From the NCBI GenBank assembly GCA_023394045.1, contig JAEXBN010000006.1, positions 1 to 18,341 of the forward strand: a stretch of DNA of 18,341 nt, read 5' to 3'. This document shows positions 8,222 through 15,308 of this stretch, in pieces. The notes beneath the pieces were generated by a model. The model was given only the letters and a program-made list of their open reading frames with translations, did not search any database and was not told where the DNA came from. The first letter of the stretch is position 1. The number at the start of each line of letters is the position of its first letter. Made by a program: the position numbers and the translations under genes. This stretch comes from Bacillota bacterium (GTDB taxonomy: Bacteria > Bacillota > Clostridia > Tissierellales > Peptoniphilaceae).

Positions 8222-10220
8222 CCTGATCCTCCTTCAAATATTCCATAATCGCCGCATCCAGACGCGCTTCCGCCTCGTCCAGCGTCGCTTCCATCTGTGT
8301 GGCCGCCGCGGTCAGATGTCCGCCGCCGCCCAATTTTTCCATAATCAGCTGCACGGAAATCTCGCCCAGACTCCGCGCCGAAATATGCACTTTGTCTTTC
8401 GACAAGGTCAGCACAAAGGCTGCCTCCACGCCTCGAATCCCCATCAGATCATCCGCCGCCTGCGACGCGATCAGCGTCGATCCCGGGATGTCATGCGGGA
8501 AGCGGCTAATCATGATCGCATCCGTCAGATGTTTTGCGCCGACGAGCGTTTCCGACCGATACCGCATCAGATCAAAATCGTCCTTAAACATTTCTTTGAT
8601 CACCACGCTATCCGCGCCTTTGCGCTTAAGGAACGCCGCCGCTTCAAACGTCCGGCTTCCCGTCTGATAGAAAAAGTTCTTGGTGTCCACGGTGATGCCC
8701 GCCAAAAGCGCCTCTGCCACCACTTTGTTGAGCTTCACCTCTTCATCAAGATAACTGATCAACTCCGTCACCATCTCGGATGTGGAGGAAGCGTAAGGCT
8801 CAATATAAGAGATCTCCGCCTCTTCAATATACCCCGCGCCGCGGCGGTGGTGATCAATAATGATGATCCGGTGCCGCCCATCGATCAGTTCCGGCGCTGC
8901 GACCGCATTTTTTCTATGGTTATCCAGCACAATAATGAGCGTGGACGGCTTCAGCAATGATTTCGCCTGCCTCGGATGAATGATCTTTTCCTCCGCATCG
9001 GGAAGATTTTTGATCACCCGGTCATACAAGTTTTCAATCGCAGAAGGGACGCTATCGAGGACGATATGCGCCGATCCTCCCACCGCTTCCACAAACGTCA
9101 GCATCCCCAAACTCGATCCCAACGAATCCATATCCGGATTTTGATGACCCATGATGAGCACATTGGATGCCGCCTCCACCAGTGAGCGCACCGTACTCGA
9201 CATCACGCGCGCCTTGACAGTGGTAAACCGCTGCGTCGCCTGATTTTTGCCTCCATAATAATCCAGCTGTTCCCCCGACTTCAACACGGTCTGATCGCCG
9301 CCGCGCGAAAGAGCGATATCCATCGCGTCACGCGCTTCACGCGACAGTTCCACGGGAGGCCGGTCTCCATAGCCGATCCCCATCGAAACGGTGGGACGCA
9401 CGGACAATTCGTCGCGAAAGGTCGTCTTGAGCTGATCGGAAAGAGAAAACTTTTCCGCTTTCATCCGCTCCAGCCCTGCCTGCGTCAAAACCATCTGATA
9501 ACGATCCGATTCATATTTCAATACCGAACCCTCATAGTATTGCCCGAAATCGTTGATCATCCGATCAATCGTCGCAAAGGCCATCGGACGATCCTGCTCC
9601 TGCAAAATGTCGCGCACTTCATCATAATTATCAAAAAAAACGTCAGCGATGACCATTTGATCGTCGATCTGCTTCTGTCGAATCTGATCGTCTTCCGTAT
9701 GATCCACACCATAAAGCAGAATGAGTCCGTCCTCTTCCAACGGCGCGCTGGTGTTGTGATAAAAGAGGAAGCTGCGCTCTCCCACCTCCACTGGAAGCGC
9801 CTCCGTTGCCGTCGCCGAAAGAGAGGCCGGAGGAATCTCGGGAAGAATGAGATCCAGAGGTTTCCCCAGCAAGCTCTCGCGGATGCCAAAAACACTTTTG
9901 AACGTCGCATTGTACCAAAGAAAGTTTTGGTGATGATTGAGAACCGCCATCGGGAACGGCATGCCGAATACCGCGTTTTTCGTCACCTCATCAAAACTGG
10001 TGCTCATGTTTTCAACCGCGCGGATCGCCCGAGTGCTGGCCTCGTGCTCACGCATATAGCTGTTGACGCCAAGAAAGATCGTCGCCACCACGCCCGCCAC
10101 GCCGGCATACGCATTCCAGAAGAACAGCCCGATGGACATCAGCAGCGCAATCCCCGGAACAATGAGGATCTCGCCCCAGTTGGTTTTCCATTCGCTCGGA
10201 AGCCGATGATTTCTATTCAT
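8199..10220 (-). CDS. gdpP: GdpP-type cyclic di-AMP phosphodiesterase
   Basis: Membrane-bound DHH/DHHA1 phosphodiesterase that hydrolyses c-di-AMP to pApA, controlling osmotic and cell-wall homeostasis. The 673 residues carry two membrane helices (about 17-35 and 38-53), a PAS-like domain (about 80-190), a degenerate GGDEF domain (about 200-320, with SMGIGYG at 279-285 and no GGDEF motif), and the DHH domain. Metal ligands are present: H359, D363 and D365 in GHQNPDMDSLG, D433 with H435, the DHH triad D456-H458, and D512. The DHHA1 motif GGGGHLTAAA is at 631-640. It overlaps the yybS-like gene by eight bases and rplI by 23. All catalytic ligands being intact, it should be active. Confidence 0.95.
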   Translation of the reverse strand: MNRNHRLPSEWKTNWGEILIVPGIALLMSIGLFFWNAYAGVAGVVATIFLGVNSYMREHEASTRAIRAVENMSTSFDEVTKNAVFGMPFPMAVLNHHQNFLWYNATFKSVFGIRESLLGKPLDLILPEIPPASLSATATEALPVEVGERSFLFYHNTSAPLEEDGLILLYGVDHTEDDQIRQKQIDDQMVIADVFFDNYDEVRDILQEQDRPMAFATIDRMINDFGQYYEGSVLKYESDRYQMVLTQAGLERMKAEKFSLSDQLKTTFRDELSVRPTVSMGIGYGDRPPVELSREARDAMDIALSRGGDQTVLKSGEQLDYYGGKNQATQRFTTVKARVMSSTVRSLVEAASNVLIMGHQNPDMDSLGSSLGMLTFVEAVGGSAHIVLDSVPSAIENLYDRVIKNLPDAEEKIIHPRQAKSLLKPSTLIIVLDNHRKNAVAAPELIDGRHRIIIIDHHRRGAGYIEEAEISYIEPYASSTSEMVTELISYLDEEVKLNKVVAEALLAGITVDTKNFFYQTGSRTFEAAAFLKRKGADSVVIKEMFKDDFDLMRYRSETLVGAKHLTDAIMISRFPHDIPGSTLIASQAADDLMGIRGVEAAFVLTLSKDKVHISARSLGEISVQLIMEKLGGGGHLTAAATQMEATLDEAEARLDAAIMEYLKEDQDEGNSAE

Positions 10221-11190
10221 GATCCTCTCCTTCCTGAACCCCCGAATGCTGATGTTCCGGCGGTGGAGGGATCATCAGTGCGCTCACCAAACCGATGGGG
10301 AACAGCAGCAGAAAACTCGGAGCAAACAAGAATGCCGCAACAACATACAAAAGAAGACGCACGGTTCCGCTCACCTTTCGCAAAGCCAGCCATCCATCGA
10401 TTCGTGCCAGCCCATGAAGGGAAAAGAGCCCGCCGACCGCAATCGCGACGCTGCCACCCAGCCCTGCGGCCGCCGGAGCGTTCATCCCCGCCCCCAACGT
10501 GATGAGAACCAATGCGATCAGAATCACAGCGATCTTCCGATGGATGACAAAGGAATACAGCTTGAAACGGGCGACCGGACGATCCGTCTTTGATATGAGC
10601 TCACGGGAAACCGCCGAAGTGATCATGGAGGTCATCAACCCGGAAAGGTAAAAGAGACCGGGCATGAACAAAAGCATATTTTTTCGCAGATCCGACATGA
10701 AAATTTCGACATTGGTGAGCAAGGCGGCGTCCGCGCCACGCTGCTTCAACTGTTCCAGCACCGCATTCGACGAATCCGTCATCACCTGCTCCAGCAAAGC
10801 GAGCGTCTGTCCGCCGCTCAGCCATTGATCCAGCAAAAGCATCGCCCCGATGAGCAAGGCAAACAAAAGCGCCGGCAGCGCCAACTCATGAAACGTCGGC
10901 TTCCCCTTCTGGATCAAGATCCCCATCGCAAAGGAAAACACGGCGATGCGAACCAGAAGAGACAAGGCAAAAGGCCAGCCGTCCATCGCCCACATCACCA
11001 GGGCAAAAAGCAGATAGCTCAGCCCAGCCCAAAGCCTGCCTTCCGAAAGAAGCAGGGTCGTGAACGGAACGAAAATGAACAGCTCGAAAAGCAGCATTCC
11101 GGTGTTCGACAAATAAACGATCAACGCGCCGAGCCCCGCCGCGAGCAAGGCACTGAGGGGCGCGGTCCAGTCATTTCTTGTGATTTGCAT
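10213..11190 (-). CDS. YybS-like DUF2232 membrane protein
   Basis: A 325-residue polytopic membrane protein of the YybS/DUF2232 family, found next to gdpP in many Firmicutes; its biochemical role is not established. About eight hydrophobic segments are visible, for example at 10-27, 31-48, 54-70, 74-92, 101-120, 170-190, a long pair around 215-255, and 280-305, ending in a proline-rich, acidic tail. I place the start at the ATG at 11190, which has AAAGGAG five bases upstream and begins MQITRNDWTAPLSALLA. The open frame continues upstream but that stretch contains the repeat array and terminator-like element, so it is non-coding. Residues in the stop region overlap gdpP, implying coupled translation. 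Confidence 0.8.
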   Translation of the reverse strand: MQITRNDWTAPLSALLAAGLGALIVYLSNTGMLLFELFIFVPFTTLLLSEGRLWAGLSYLLFALVMWAMDGWPFALSLLVRIAVFSFAMGILIQKGKPTFHELALPALLFALLIGAMLLLDQWLSGGQTLALLEQVMTDSSNAVLEQLKQRGADAALLTNVEIFMSDLRKNMLLFMPGLFYLSGLMTSMITSAVSRELISKTDRPVARFKLYSFVIHRKIAVILIALVLITLGAGMNAPAAAGLGGSVAIAVGGLFSLHGLARIDGWLALRKVSGTVRLLLYVVAAFLFAPSFLLLFPIGLVSALMIPPPPEHQHSGVQEGEDHE

Positions 11191-11195
11191 AGACA

Positions 11196-11215
11196 CTCCT
11201 TTGGAACCTATTTTA
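11196..11215 (-). promoter_or_regulatory. Candidate extended -10 promoter for yybS-gdpP-rplI-helicase
   Basis: The minus strand reads ATGG-TAAAAT, an extended -10 element (TGnTAAAAT; hexamer 11215-11210), with no recognisable -35 at the proper distance. The ribosome binding site AAAGGAG at 11202-11196 follows directly, so a transcript from here would have a leader of only about 13 bases. The case for a promoter is helped by the terminator-like element upstream, which would otherwise cut off these genes. Weak as a stand-alone call. Confidence 0.35.
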
Positions 11216-11253
11216 CCATAGCGCGCCGGATCCGAGGCATCCGCTTCCACAAC

Positions 11254-11327
11254 CCTTTTTGCTTTTCGTTCTTCCGCTCGATTCTCGTTTTTTGGCTTGA
11301 TTTTCGTTTTTCTGCTCAATTCTCGTT
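11254..11327. repeat. Imperfect 19-bp tandem repeat, about 3.8 copies
   Basis: Reading the minus strand, units beginning AACGA(G/A)AA start at 11327, 11308, 11289 and 11270, exactly 19 bases apart. Unit 1 is AACGAGAATTGAGCAGAAA and unit 3 AACGAGAATCGAGCGGAAG, 15 of 19 identical; units 2 and 4 are more A-rich, with AACGAAAA. The period is not a multiple of three, so it is not protein-coding repetition, and the array lies in the 267-bp gap between rpsR and the yybS-like gene, just after the structured terminator-like element. The period of just under two helical turns suggests binding sites, but no cognate protein is evident. Confidence 0.7.
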
Positions 11328-11334
11328 TGCGGAA

Positions 11335-11436
11335 CCAATAAAAAATGATCCAAAAATCCGGGCAGCCGGCACAGACGGAGCTGTGAACGCCGGCTTCTTC
11401 CGCTTTCACACGGAACACCAGACTTTTGGATCATTT
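11335..11436 (-). terminator. Large three-way-junction RNA element with U-tract after rpsR
   Basis: As minus-strand RNA this folds into a 19-bp closing stem (5' arm 11436-11418, 3' arm 11361-11343) enclosing two hairpins: UUCCG/CGGAA (11415-11411 with 11402-11398), and AGCCGG/CCGGCU (11395-11390 with 11369-11364) topped by CACAG/CUGUG (11385-11381 with 11374-11370) with loop CUCCGU. The 3' arm runs into UUUUUUAUU. Two positions of the closing stem are G-U pairs in minus-strand RNA but would be A-C mismatches on the plus strand, so the structure belongs to the rpsR transcript. Simplest reading: an intrinsic terminator or attenuator separating rpsF-ssb-rpsR from yybS-gdpP. It is larger and more branched than a normal terminator; a small mobile repeat is an alternative. 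Confidence 0.75.
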
Positions 11437-11457
11437 CTTTCAAGTCAGAGCTCGAAA

Positions 11458-11685
11458 TTATTTGTCCTCATACGGGATCAACGCGATATGACGCGCACGC
11501 TTCACCGCAGTGGTGACGTCGCGCTGATGCTTCGCGCAGGTTCCCGTGATACGGCGCGGCAGAATCTTTCCTGCTTCGCTGATAAATTCCTTCACATCAT
11601 CAACGTTCTTGTAATCAAGAACGCGGTCTTTATCTTTGCAAAACACGCAAACTTTTTTGCGCGGTCTGAATTTACGCTGAGCCAT
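11458..11685 (-). CDS. rpsR: 30S ribosomal protein S18, zinc-binding (C+) form
   Basis: Small-subunit protein that pairs with S6 on the platform of the 30S subunit. The 75 residues start MAQRKFRPRKK and contain the S18 core DYKNVDDVKEFISEAGKILP and RRITGTCAKHQRDV. C13, C16, C50 and H53 form a CxxC...CxxH set, the zinc-ribbon (C+) form, while E. coli S18 lacks these residues. The start is the ATG at 11685, preceded by AAAGGGGAAGAG; an in-frame TTG at 11700 abuts the ssb stop but would add only MKGEE, which is the ribosome binding site translated. It lies 15 bases after ssb. Confidence 0.96.
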   Translation of the reverse strand: MAQRKFRPRKKVCVFCKDKDRVLDYKNVDDVKEFISEAGKILPRRITGTCAKHQRDVTTAVKRARHIALIPYEDK

Positions 11686-11700
11686 CTCTTCCCCTTTCAA

Positions 11701-12192
11701 CTAGAACGGAATACGACTATCATCGACCGGGCTGAAGTCATTGCCGAAGAAATCATCTCCATCGCTCGGCGAAGCCTGGTCATTATGCGGGAAATTGCCG
11801 GAAGCCGGCGCCACCGGTCTTTGCTGCGGTTCGCCATACGAGCCGTCGCGATCTTTCCAATCCAAGAACTCGACGTTTGAGGCGACAACATCCGTCGTAT
11901 AGCGGCGCACGCCATCCTGCCCCTCAAAGGAACCCGTCTGAATGCGCCCCTCCACGATGATGCGCTTGCCCCTTGCCGTGAAATTGTTCACGGACTCCGC
12001 CAAGCGTCCCCAGCATACGCAGCTGATGAAATCAGCCGTCGGCTGATTGCGTGACTCCATTTCCTGCTTTTTCTCTCTCGACAGCCGGCGATCCACCGCT
12101 ACAGTAAAACGGCACATCGCATTTCCGGTCGTATTGTTGTACGTCAGCTCCGGGTCGCGCGTCAGGCGGCCCATGATCGTCACCTGGTTCAT
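11701..12192 (-). CDS. ssb: Single-stranded DNA-binding protein
   Basis: Protects single-stranded DNA and recruits partners in replication, recombination and repair. The 163 residues comprise an OB fold from MNQVTIMGRLTRDPEL to about residue 108, with VCWGRLAESVNNF and GKRIIVEGRIQTGSF segments typical of SsbA, then a flexible Pro/Gly/Asn/Asp-rich tail and the acidic tip DDSRIPF, equivalent to the DDDIPF partner-binding tip. Gene order rpsF-ssb-rpsR is the standard Firmicutes arrangement. The ribosome binding site GGAGGA lies in the 18-base gap after rpsF. Confidence 0.97.
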   Translation of the reverse strand: MNQVTIMGRLTRDPELTYNNTTGNAMCRFTVAVDRRLSREKKQEMESRNQPTADFISCVCWGRLAESVNNFTARGKRIIVEGRIQTGSFEGQDGVRRYTTDVVASNVEFLDWKDRDGSYGEPQQRPVAPASGNFPHNDQASPSDGDDFFGNDFSPVDDSRIPF

Positions 12193-12210
12193 CCAATCCT
12201 CCTCAAAAAA

Positions 12211-12495
12211 CTACGCTTCCTTCTTTACGGTCAGATAGCGGAGGATCTGGTCCAGGATGCGGGCGCGGCGCTCGACTTCAGCGACAACCGACGGATCTGC
12301 CTCATAATTGAGAACATAGTAATATCCCTCTTTGTTGTAGTTGATTTCGTAAGCGAGTTTACGCGTACCCCACTCATCGATTTCGCCGACGGCTCCATTC
12401 TGGTTGATGGCGTCTTTCAGACGATTGAGCACCGCGTTGCGCTCCTCTTCTTCCAATCCCGCCTTCAAAATAAGAACCATCTCATACTGATTCAT
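12211..12495 (-). CDS. rpsF: 30S ribosomal protein S6
   Basis: Small-subunit protein S6, partner of S18. The 94 residues MNQYEMVLIL... contain the S6 features: an N-terminal beta strand (YEMVLILK), an EIDEWGTRKLAYEI segment (family W.G.R.LAY.I) and the GYYYVLNYEADP strand. I choose the ATG at 12495, eight bases after GGAGG (12508-12504); a GTG at 12504 and an out-of-frame ATG at 12499 sit too close to that site. First gene of the rpsF-ssb-rpsR unit. Confidence 0.96.
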   Translation of the reverse strand: MNQYEMVLILKAGLEEEERNAVLNRLKDAINQNGAVGEIDEWGTRKLAYEINYNKEGYYYVLNYEADPSVVAEVERRARILDQILRYLTVKKEA

Positions 12496-12614
12496 GCATT
12501 TCACCTCCCTCTGGATTTCGCCCCGCTTTTTAACGGAGCAGAGATTCTCGCCCGGTTCAGCAATATGCCGACACAGACGCTTTCTAATTATACACCTTCA
12601 TCCCACTGATGCAA
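12496..12614 (-). promoter_or_regulatory. rpsF promoter and leader, possible S6:S18 autoregulatory site
   Basis: On the minus strand TTGCAT (12614-12609) and TATAAT (12592-12587) are separated by 16 bases, a good SigA-type promoter with start near 12580. The 85-base leader has a hairpin GCUCCG/CGGGGC (12539-12534 with 12525-12520) with an A-rich loop, just before the ribosome binding site, and an ACCGGGCGAGA segment that can pair imperfectly with UCUGCUCCG. Leaders of rpsF in many bacteria bind the S6:S18 dimer through a CCG-containing motif; CCG triplets are present here, but I cannot confirm the match. Further upstream, 12615-12767 has no terminator that I can see after thyA. Confidence 0.55.
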
Positions 12615-12767
12615 GGATTTCGCTGCAATCCATCAGTATGCTCCGCTCTTCTCCTCCATCGTACCGCCTTTCCCCCGCATTTTCCAGCATTTCCAGATCG
12701 TTGAAATGCCACAGTACACGGATGAAACCCGATGGCACAAAAGCGACTCATTCGGTACAGCCCCGGC

Positions 12768-13598
12768 TTATTCTGCGACAGGAATATGCTTCCCAAAGGG
12801 ATGAAACTGATAATGCTCAAGCTGCACATCGTCCGGCGTAAACGCATAGAAATCATCGATTTCCGGATTCAGGCGGAACTCCGGCGCTGGCAGAGGCTCG
12901 CGCTCCAGCAATTCTTTGCACATCTCAATATGGCGGTCGTAGATATGCGCATCAGCGATCACGTGCACCAGCTCACCCGCCTGAAGCCCCGAAACCTGCG
13001 CAAACATATGCACCAGGGTCGCATATTGCGTCACATTCCAGTTATTCGCCGTCAGCATATCCTGGCTTCTCTGGTTGAGAATCGCATTGAGCTTTCCATC
13101 CGCCACATTAAAGGTCATGGAGTAAGCGCAAGGATAGAGCGCCATCTCATGCAGATCTTCGAAATTATAGAGATTCGTGAGAATGCGGCGGCTCCATGGA
13201 TTGTGCTTCAGATCATAGAGAACCCGATCCACCTGATCGAACATCCCTTCCTTATATTGGTGCGGAATGCCCAACTGGTAGCCATAGGCCTTCCCGATCG
13301 TCCCGTTTTCATCCGCCCAGGCATCCCACACATGGCTTCGGAGCTCGTCCACCCGGTTCGATTTTTTCTGCCAAATCCAGAGCAACTCGTCCACCGCATT
13401 CTTCAGTGCCGTCTTGCGCAGCGTCAGAATCGGGAACTCTTCACTCAAATCATACCGGTTCACCAATCCGAACACTTTGATCGTATGCGCCGGCGTTCCA
13501 TCCTCCCAGCGCGGCCGGACATCAAAGGCAGCATCGCTGACCCCTTCATCGAGAATTTTGCGGATGTTTTCTTTGAATATTAAATCAGCACGGCTCAT
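12768..13598 (-). CDS. thyA: Thymidylate synthase, divergent clade
   Basis: Folate-dependent ThyA, which makes dTMP from dUMP with methylene-tetrahydrofolate. From the ATG at 13598 it is 276 residues, near the normal length. Visible features are the N-terminal DGTPAHTIKVFG segment, ELLWIWQ at 71-77, HVWDAW at 89-94, the catalytic Cys157 in ALYPCAYS, QRSQDM at 176-181 and DAHIYDRH at 216-223. The dUMP loop usually written LGxPFN reads LTANNWN, and the region after Cys157 is AYSMTFNV rather than HxxxQFxV, so this is a divergent branch. N188 is kept, favouring dUMP over dCMP. The ATG at 13607 overlaps the symporter stop but sits too close to GGAG; both start choices leave it coupled to the symporter gene. 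Confidence 0.9.
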   Translation of the reverse strand: MSRADLIFKENIRKILDEGVSDAAFDVRPRWEDGTPAHTIKVFGLVNRYDLSEEFPILTLRKTALKNAVDELLWIWQKKSNRVDELRSHVWDAWADENGTIGKAYGYQLGIPHQYKEGMFDQVDRVLYDLKHNPWSRRILTNLYNFEDLHEMALYPCAYSMTFNVADGKLNAILNQRSQDMLTANNWNVTQYATLVHMFAQVSGLQAGELVHVIADAHIYDRHIEMCKELLEREPLPAPEFRLNPEIDDFYAFTPDDVQLEHYQFHPFGKHIPVAE

Positions 13599-13603
13599 CT
13601 CGC

Positions 13604-14848
13604 TCATTCTCCACGTTCCCGGCGCGCGTGATGGGGATTCTTCGCGTCATGATCCCAACGAGTCACTGCAAGAGCCGCCGTCGCATCGCCAGTGATATTC
13701 AGCGTCGTGCGCCCCATATCGAAGAGACGATCCACGCCGGCGATCAGCGCAATGCCTTCCACCGGAAGATTGACGCTCGTGAGAACCATGGCCAGCATAA
13801 TCATCCCCGCGCCGGAGACGCCGGCGGTGCCGATGGAGGCCAGCACAGCGGTCAGCACGACCGAGACCAGCTGCGACAGCGTCAAATTCACGCCATAGCA
13901 GGAGGCGATGAAGAGTGTGGTCACGCCCATATAAATGGCTGTTCCATCCATATTGATCGTCGCACCCAGAGGAAGGACGAAGGAAGAGATGCTGGGATCG
14001 GCTCCAAGATCGCGCGAGCACTTGATCGTCAAGGGCAGCGTGGCGTTGGAACTGGAGGTTGTAAACGCCGTCGTCATCGCCGGCAGCATGCCTTTCAGGA
14101 ACGTCTTCAGGCTAAGCTTCGCAAAAAAGCGGACGCTCAATCCATAAACGACGACCACGTGCGCAATATATGCCAAATAGGCGACGCCGATCACGACGCC
14201 AAGAGAGGAAATGATGGTCGGTCCATTCACTGCCACCACATTCGCCATCAGGAAGAACACGCCAAATGGGGTCAGAGCGATCACCAATTCCATGATTTTC
14301 ATGACGACGACATAGAAATTCTTGAACGCGGCGCCGACCTTCGCTCCCTCTTCTCCGGTCAGAAGGATGCCGACACCAAAGAGAATGCCGATCACGATGG
14401 TCGGCAGCATCTCCGCATTCACCAGCGGAGTGAGCCAGTTCGACGGGAACATCGCAACGAGCGAATCCATGAAGTTGCTGCTCTTCGCCTCATATTCGAG
14501 GTTGGAGACGGTCAGCGTCGGAAAAGCCCCCATAAATAATTTGGCAAACAGAATTCCGATCACCACGGCGATCGCTGTCGTCGCCATATAATAAACGAAT
14601 GTTTTCCACCCGATGGAGCCGACCCGGCGGATATCTCCCAACGAAATCGTTCCATCCACGATAGAGAACAGAACGATCGGCACCACCAAAAACTTCAGGA
14701 GGTTGATATAAATCGTCCCCATCGGTAGAAAATATGCCTGCGTCCATTCTCCCTTACCCTGAAGCAAAATTCCAACGAGAATTCCAAGAATCAGTCCGAT
14801 AAAAATCTTAGCTGGAAGAGATAATTTCTTCTTAGAGTCAGATTGCAC
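13604..14848 (-). CDS. Sodium/proton:glutamate-aspartate or dicarboxylate symporter (DAACS family)
   Basis: Secondary transporter of the GltP/GltPh fold. From a GTG start at 14848 the protein has 414 residues. The substrate-site motifs are present: hairpin 1 TTSSSNATLP at 263-272, transmembrane 7 NMDGT at 299-303, hairpin 2 GTAGVSGAG at 340-348, and transmembrane 8 D373...D377-M-G-R380-T-T-L-N384...GD. R380 aligns with the GltPh arginine that pairs with the substrate side-chain carboxylate, so an acidic amino acid or dicarboxylate is likely. The GTG lies five bases after AAGGAGG (14860-14854). An in-frame ATG at 14914 would add a basic 22-residue extension (MTKDKPARHRHGRK...) without a ribosome binding site, so I treat that stretch as leader. 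The gene is probably co-transcribed with thyA. Confidence 0.9.
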   Translation of the reverse strand: MQSDSKKKLSLPAKIFIGLILGILVGILLQGKGEWTQAYFLPMGTIYINLLKFLVVPIVLFSIVDGTISLGDIRRVGSIGWKTFVYYMATTAIAVVIGILFAKLFMGAFPTLTVSNLEYEAKSSNFMDSLVAMFPSNWLTPLVNAEMLPTIVIGILFGVGILLTGEEGAKVGAAFKNFYVVVMKIMELVIALTPFGVFFLMANVVAVNGPTIISSLGVVIGVAYLAYIAHVVVVYGLSVRFFAKLSLKTFLKGMLPAMTTAFTTSSSNATLPLTIKCSRDLGADPSISSFVLPLGATINMDGTAIYMGVTTLFIASCYGVNLTLSQLVSVVLTAVLASIGTAGVSGAGMIMLAMVLTSVNLPVEGIALIAGVDRLFDMGRTTLNITGDATAALAVTRWDHDAKNPHHARRERGE

Positions 14849-14995
14849 TATAGCCTCCTTCTTTTTCTCCGCCTTCCTGCCATGCCGATGCCTAGCAGGC
14901 TTATCCTTTGTCATGAACCGCCGCGAAGCCCATACGGTGGCAACCCACGATGAGCCGCTCCTGAGAGAGCTGCGCCCTCACGATCCACTATTCCT
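14849..14995 (-). promoter_or_regulatory. Structured 5' leader of the symporter gene
   Basis: About 145 bases of GC-rich leader between the promoter and the GTG start. As minus-strand RNA it can form GUGAG/CUCAU (14981-14977 with 14954-14950) around GCUC/GAGC (14970-14967 with 14960-14957), then GUGG/CCAC (14948-14945 with 14940-14937) with loop GUUG. Nearer the start, CCUGC (14899-14895) can pair with GCAGG (14880-14876), or instead form GCCU/AGGC locally: two exclusive folds just upstream of the ribosome binding site. I do not recognise a riboswitch class, and T-box, SAM, TPP, lysine and glycine signatures are not present. Function unassigned. Confidence 0.4.
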
Positions 14996-15000
14996 TATCC

Positions 15001-15029
15001 AATATACCCACGGAATCAGCGATGCGCAA
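15001..15029 (-). promoter_or_regulatory. SigA-type promoter for symporter-thyA
   Basis: Minus-strand TTGCGC (15029-15024) and TATATT (15006-15001) are separated by exactly 17 bases. Transcription would begin near 14994, leaving the structured leader described above. This is the only good promoter seen upstream of the symporter gene. Confidence 0.7.
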
Positions 15030-15117
15030 ATAAATCTCCGCTTTTTGAAACCAGTTTTATTTTTCTGTTGAAGCAGAGGCTTGAAAATCGGGAATCGGCG
15101 GGCTTTCCTTCTCGAGC

Positions 15118-15207
15118 GATGCGGAAAACGATCTATGCCGTCAAATGTTTTTTTATCTATTCAACGATGATGGAGAATCCTTCCTCCGGAGAGGCGCCTT
15201 CCGCATC
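15118..15207. repeat. Long-range inverted repeat (9 bp arms, 72-base centre)
   Basis: GATGCGGAA at 15118-15126 is perfectly complementary to TTCCGCATC at 15199-15207. The centre is AT-rich at one end and contains a CTCCGGAG palindrome at the other. A minus-strand TATAAT at 15233-15228 lies just upstream, with TTGCAT 19 bases before it, so a small RNA or an additional leader on the minus strand is possible but weak. The rest of the 582-bp gap (15030-15308) has no convincing gene; an 88-codon plus-strand frame at 15068-15334 lacks codon bias, a ribosome binding site and any family resemblance. Confidence 0.4.
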
Positions 15208-15308
15208 CCGCCCAATGATCTTCTCTCATTATAGACAATGGAAAATCATCCGATGCAAACAAAGGAATACTCTAATTATTAAATTCTATTTTTTTCATCG
15301 ACTTTATG

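Noticed and set aside
11191..11418. An N-terminal extension of the yybS-like protein
   Set aside because: The frame is open, but it covers the structured element and the period-19 repeats, and the ATG at 11190 has the proper ribosome binding site and family-like start.
11191..11457. A c-di-AMP (ydaO-type) riboswitch in front of the yybS-gdpP genes
   Set aside because: The location would be attractive, but the conserved ydaO segments are absent and the element ends in a terminator-like U-tract with simple hairpins.
10825..11880. A 351-codon plus-strand open frame across yybS, the gap, rpsR and ssb
   Set aside because: It is antisense to conserved genes, is rich in Arg, Gln and His, and crosses the repeat array and terminator-like element; no family resemblance.
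14900..14960. SAM-I or T-box-like strings around CCCATACGGTGGCAACCC on the plus strand
   Set aside because: Only short stretches resemble the consensus, with extra bases in the core; the required upstream stems are missing and no suitable gene follows on that strand.
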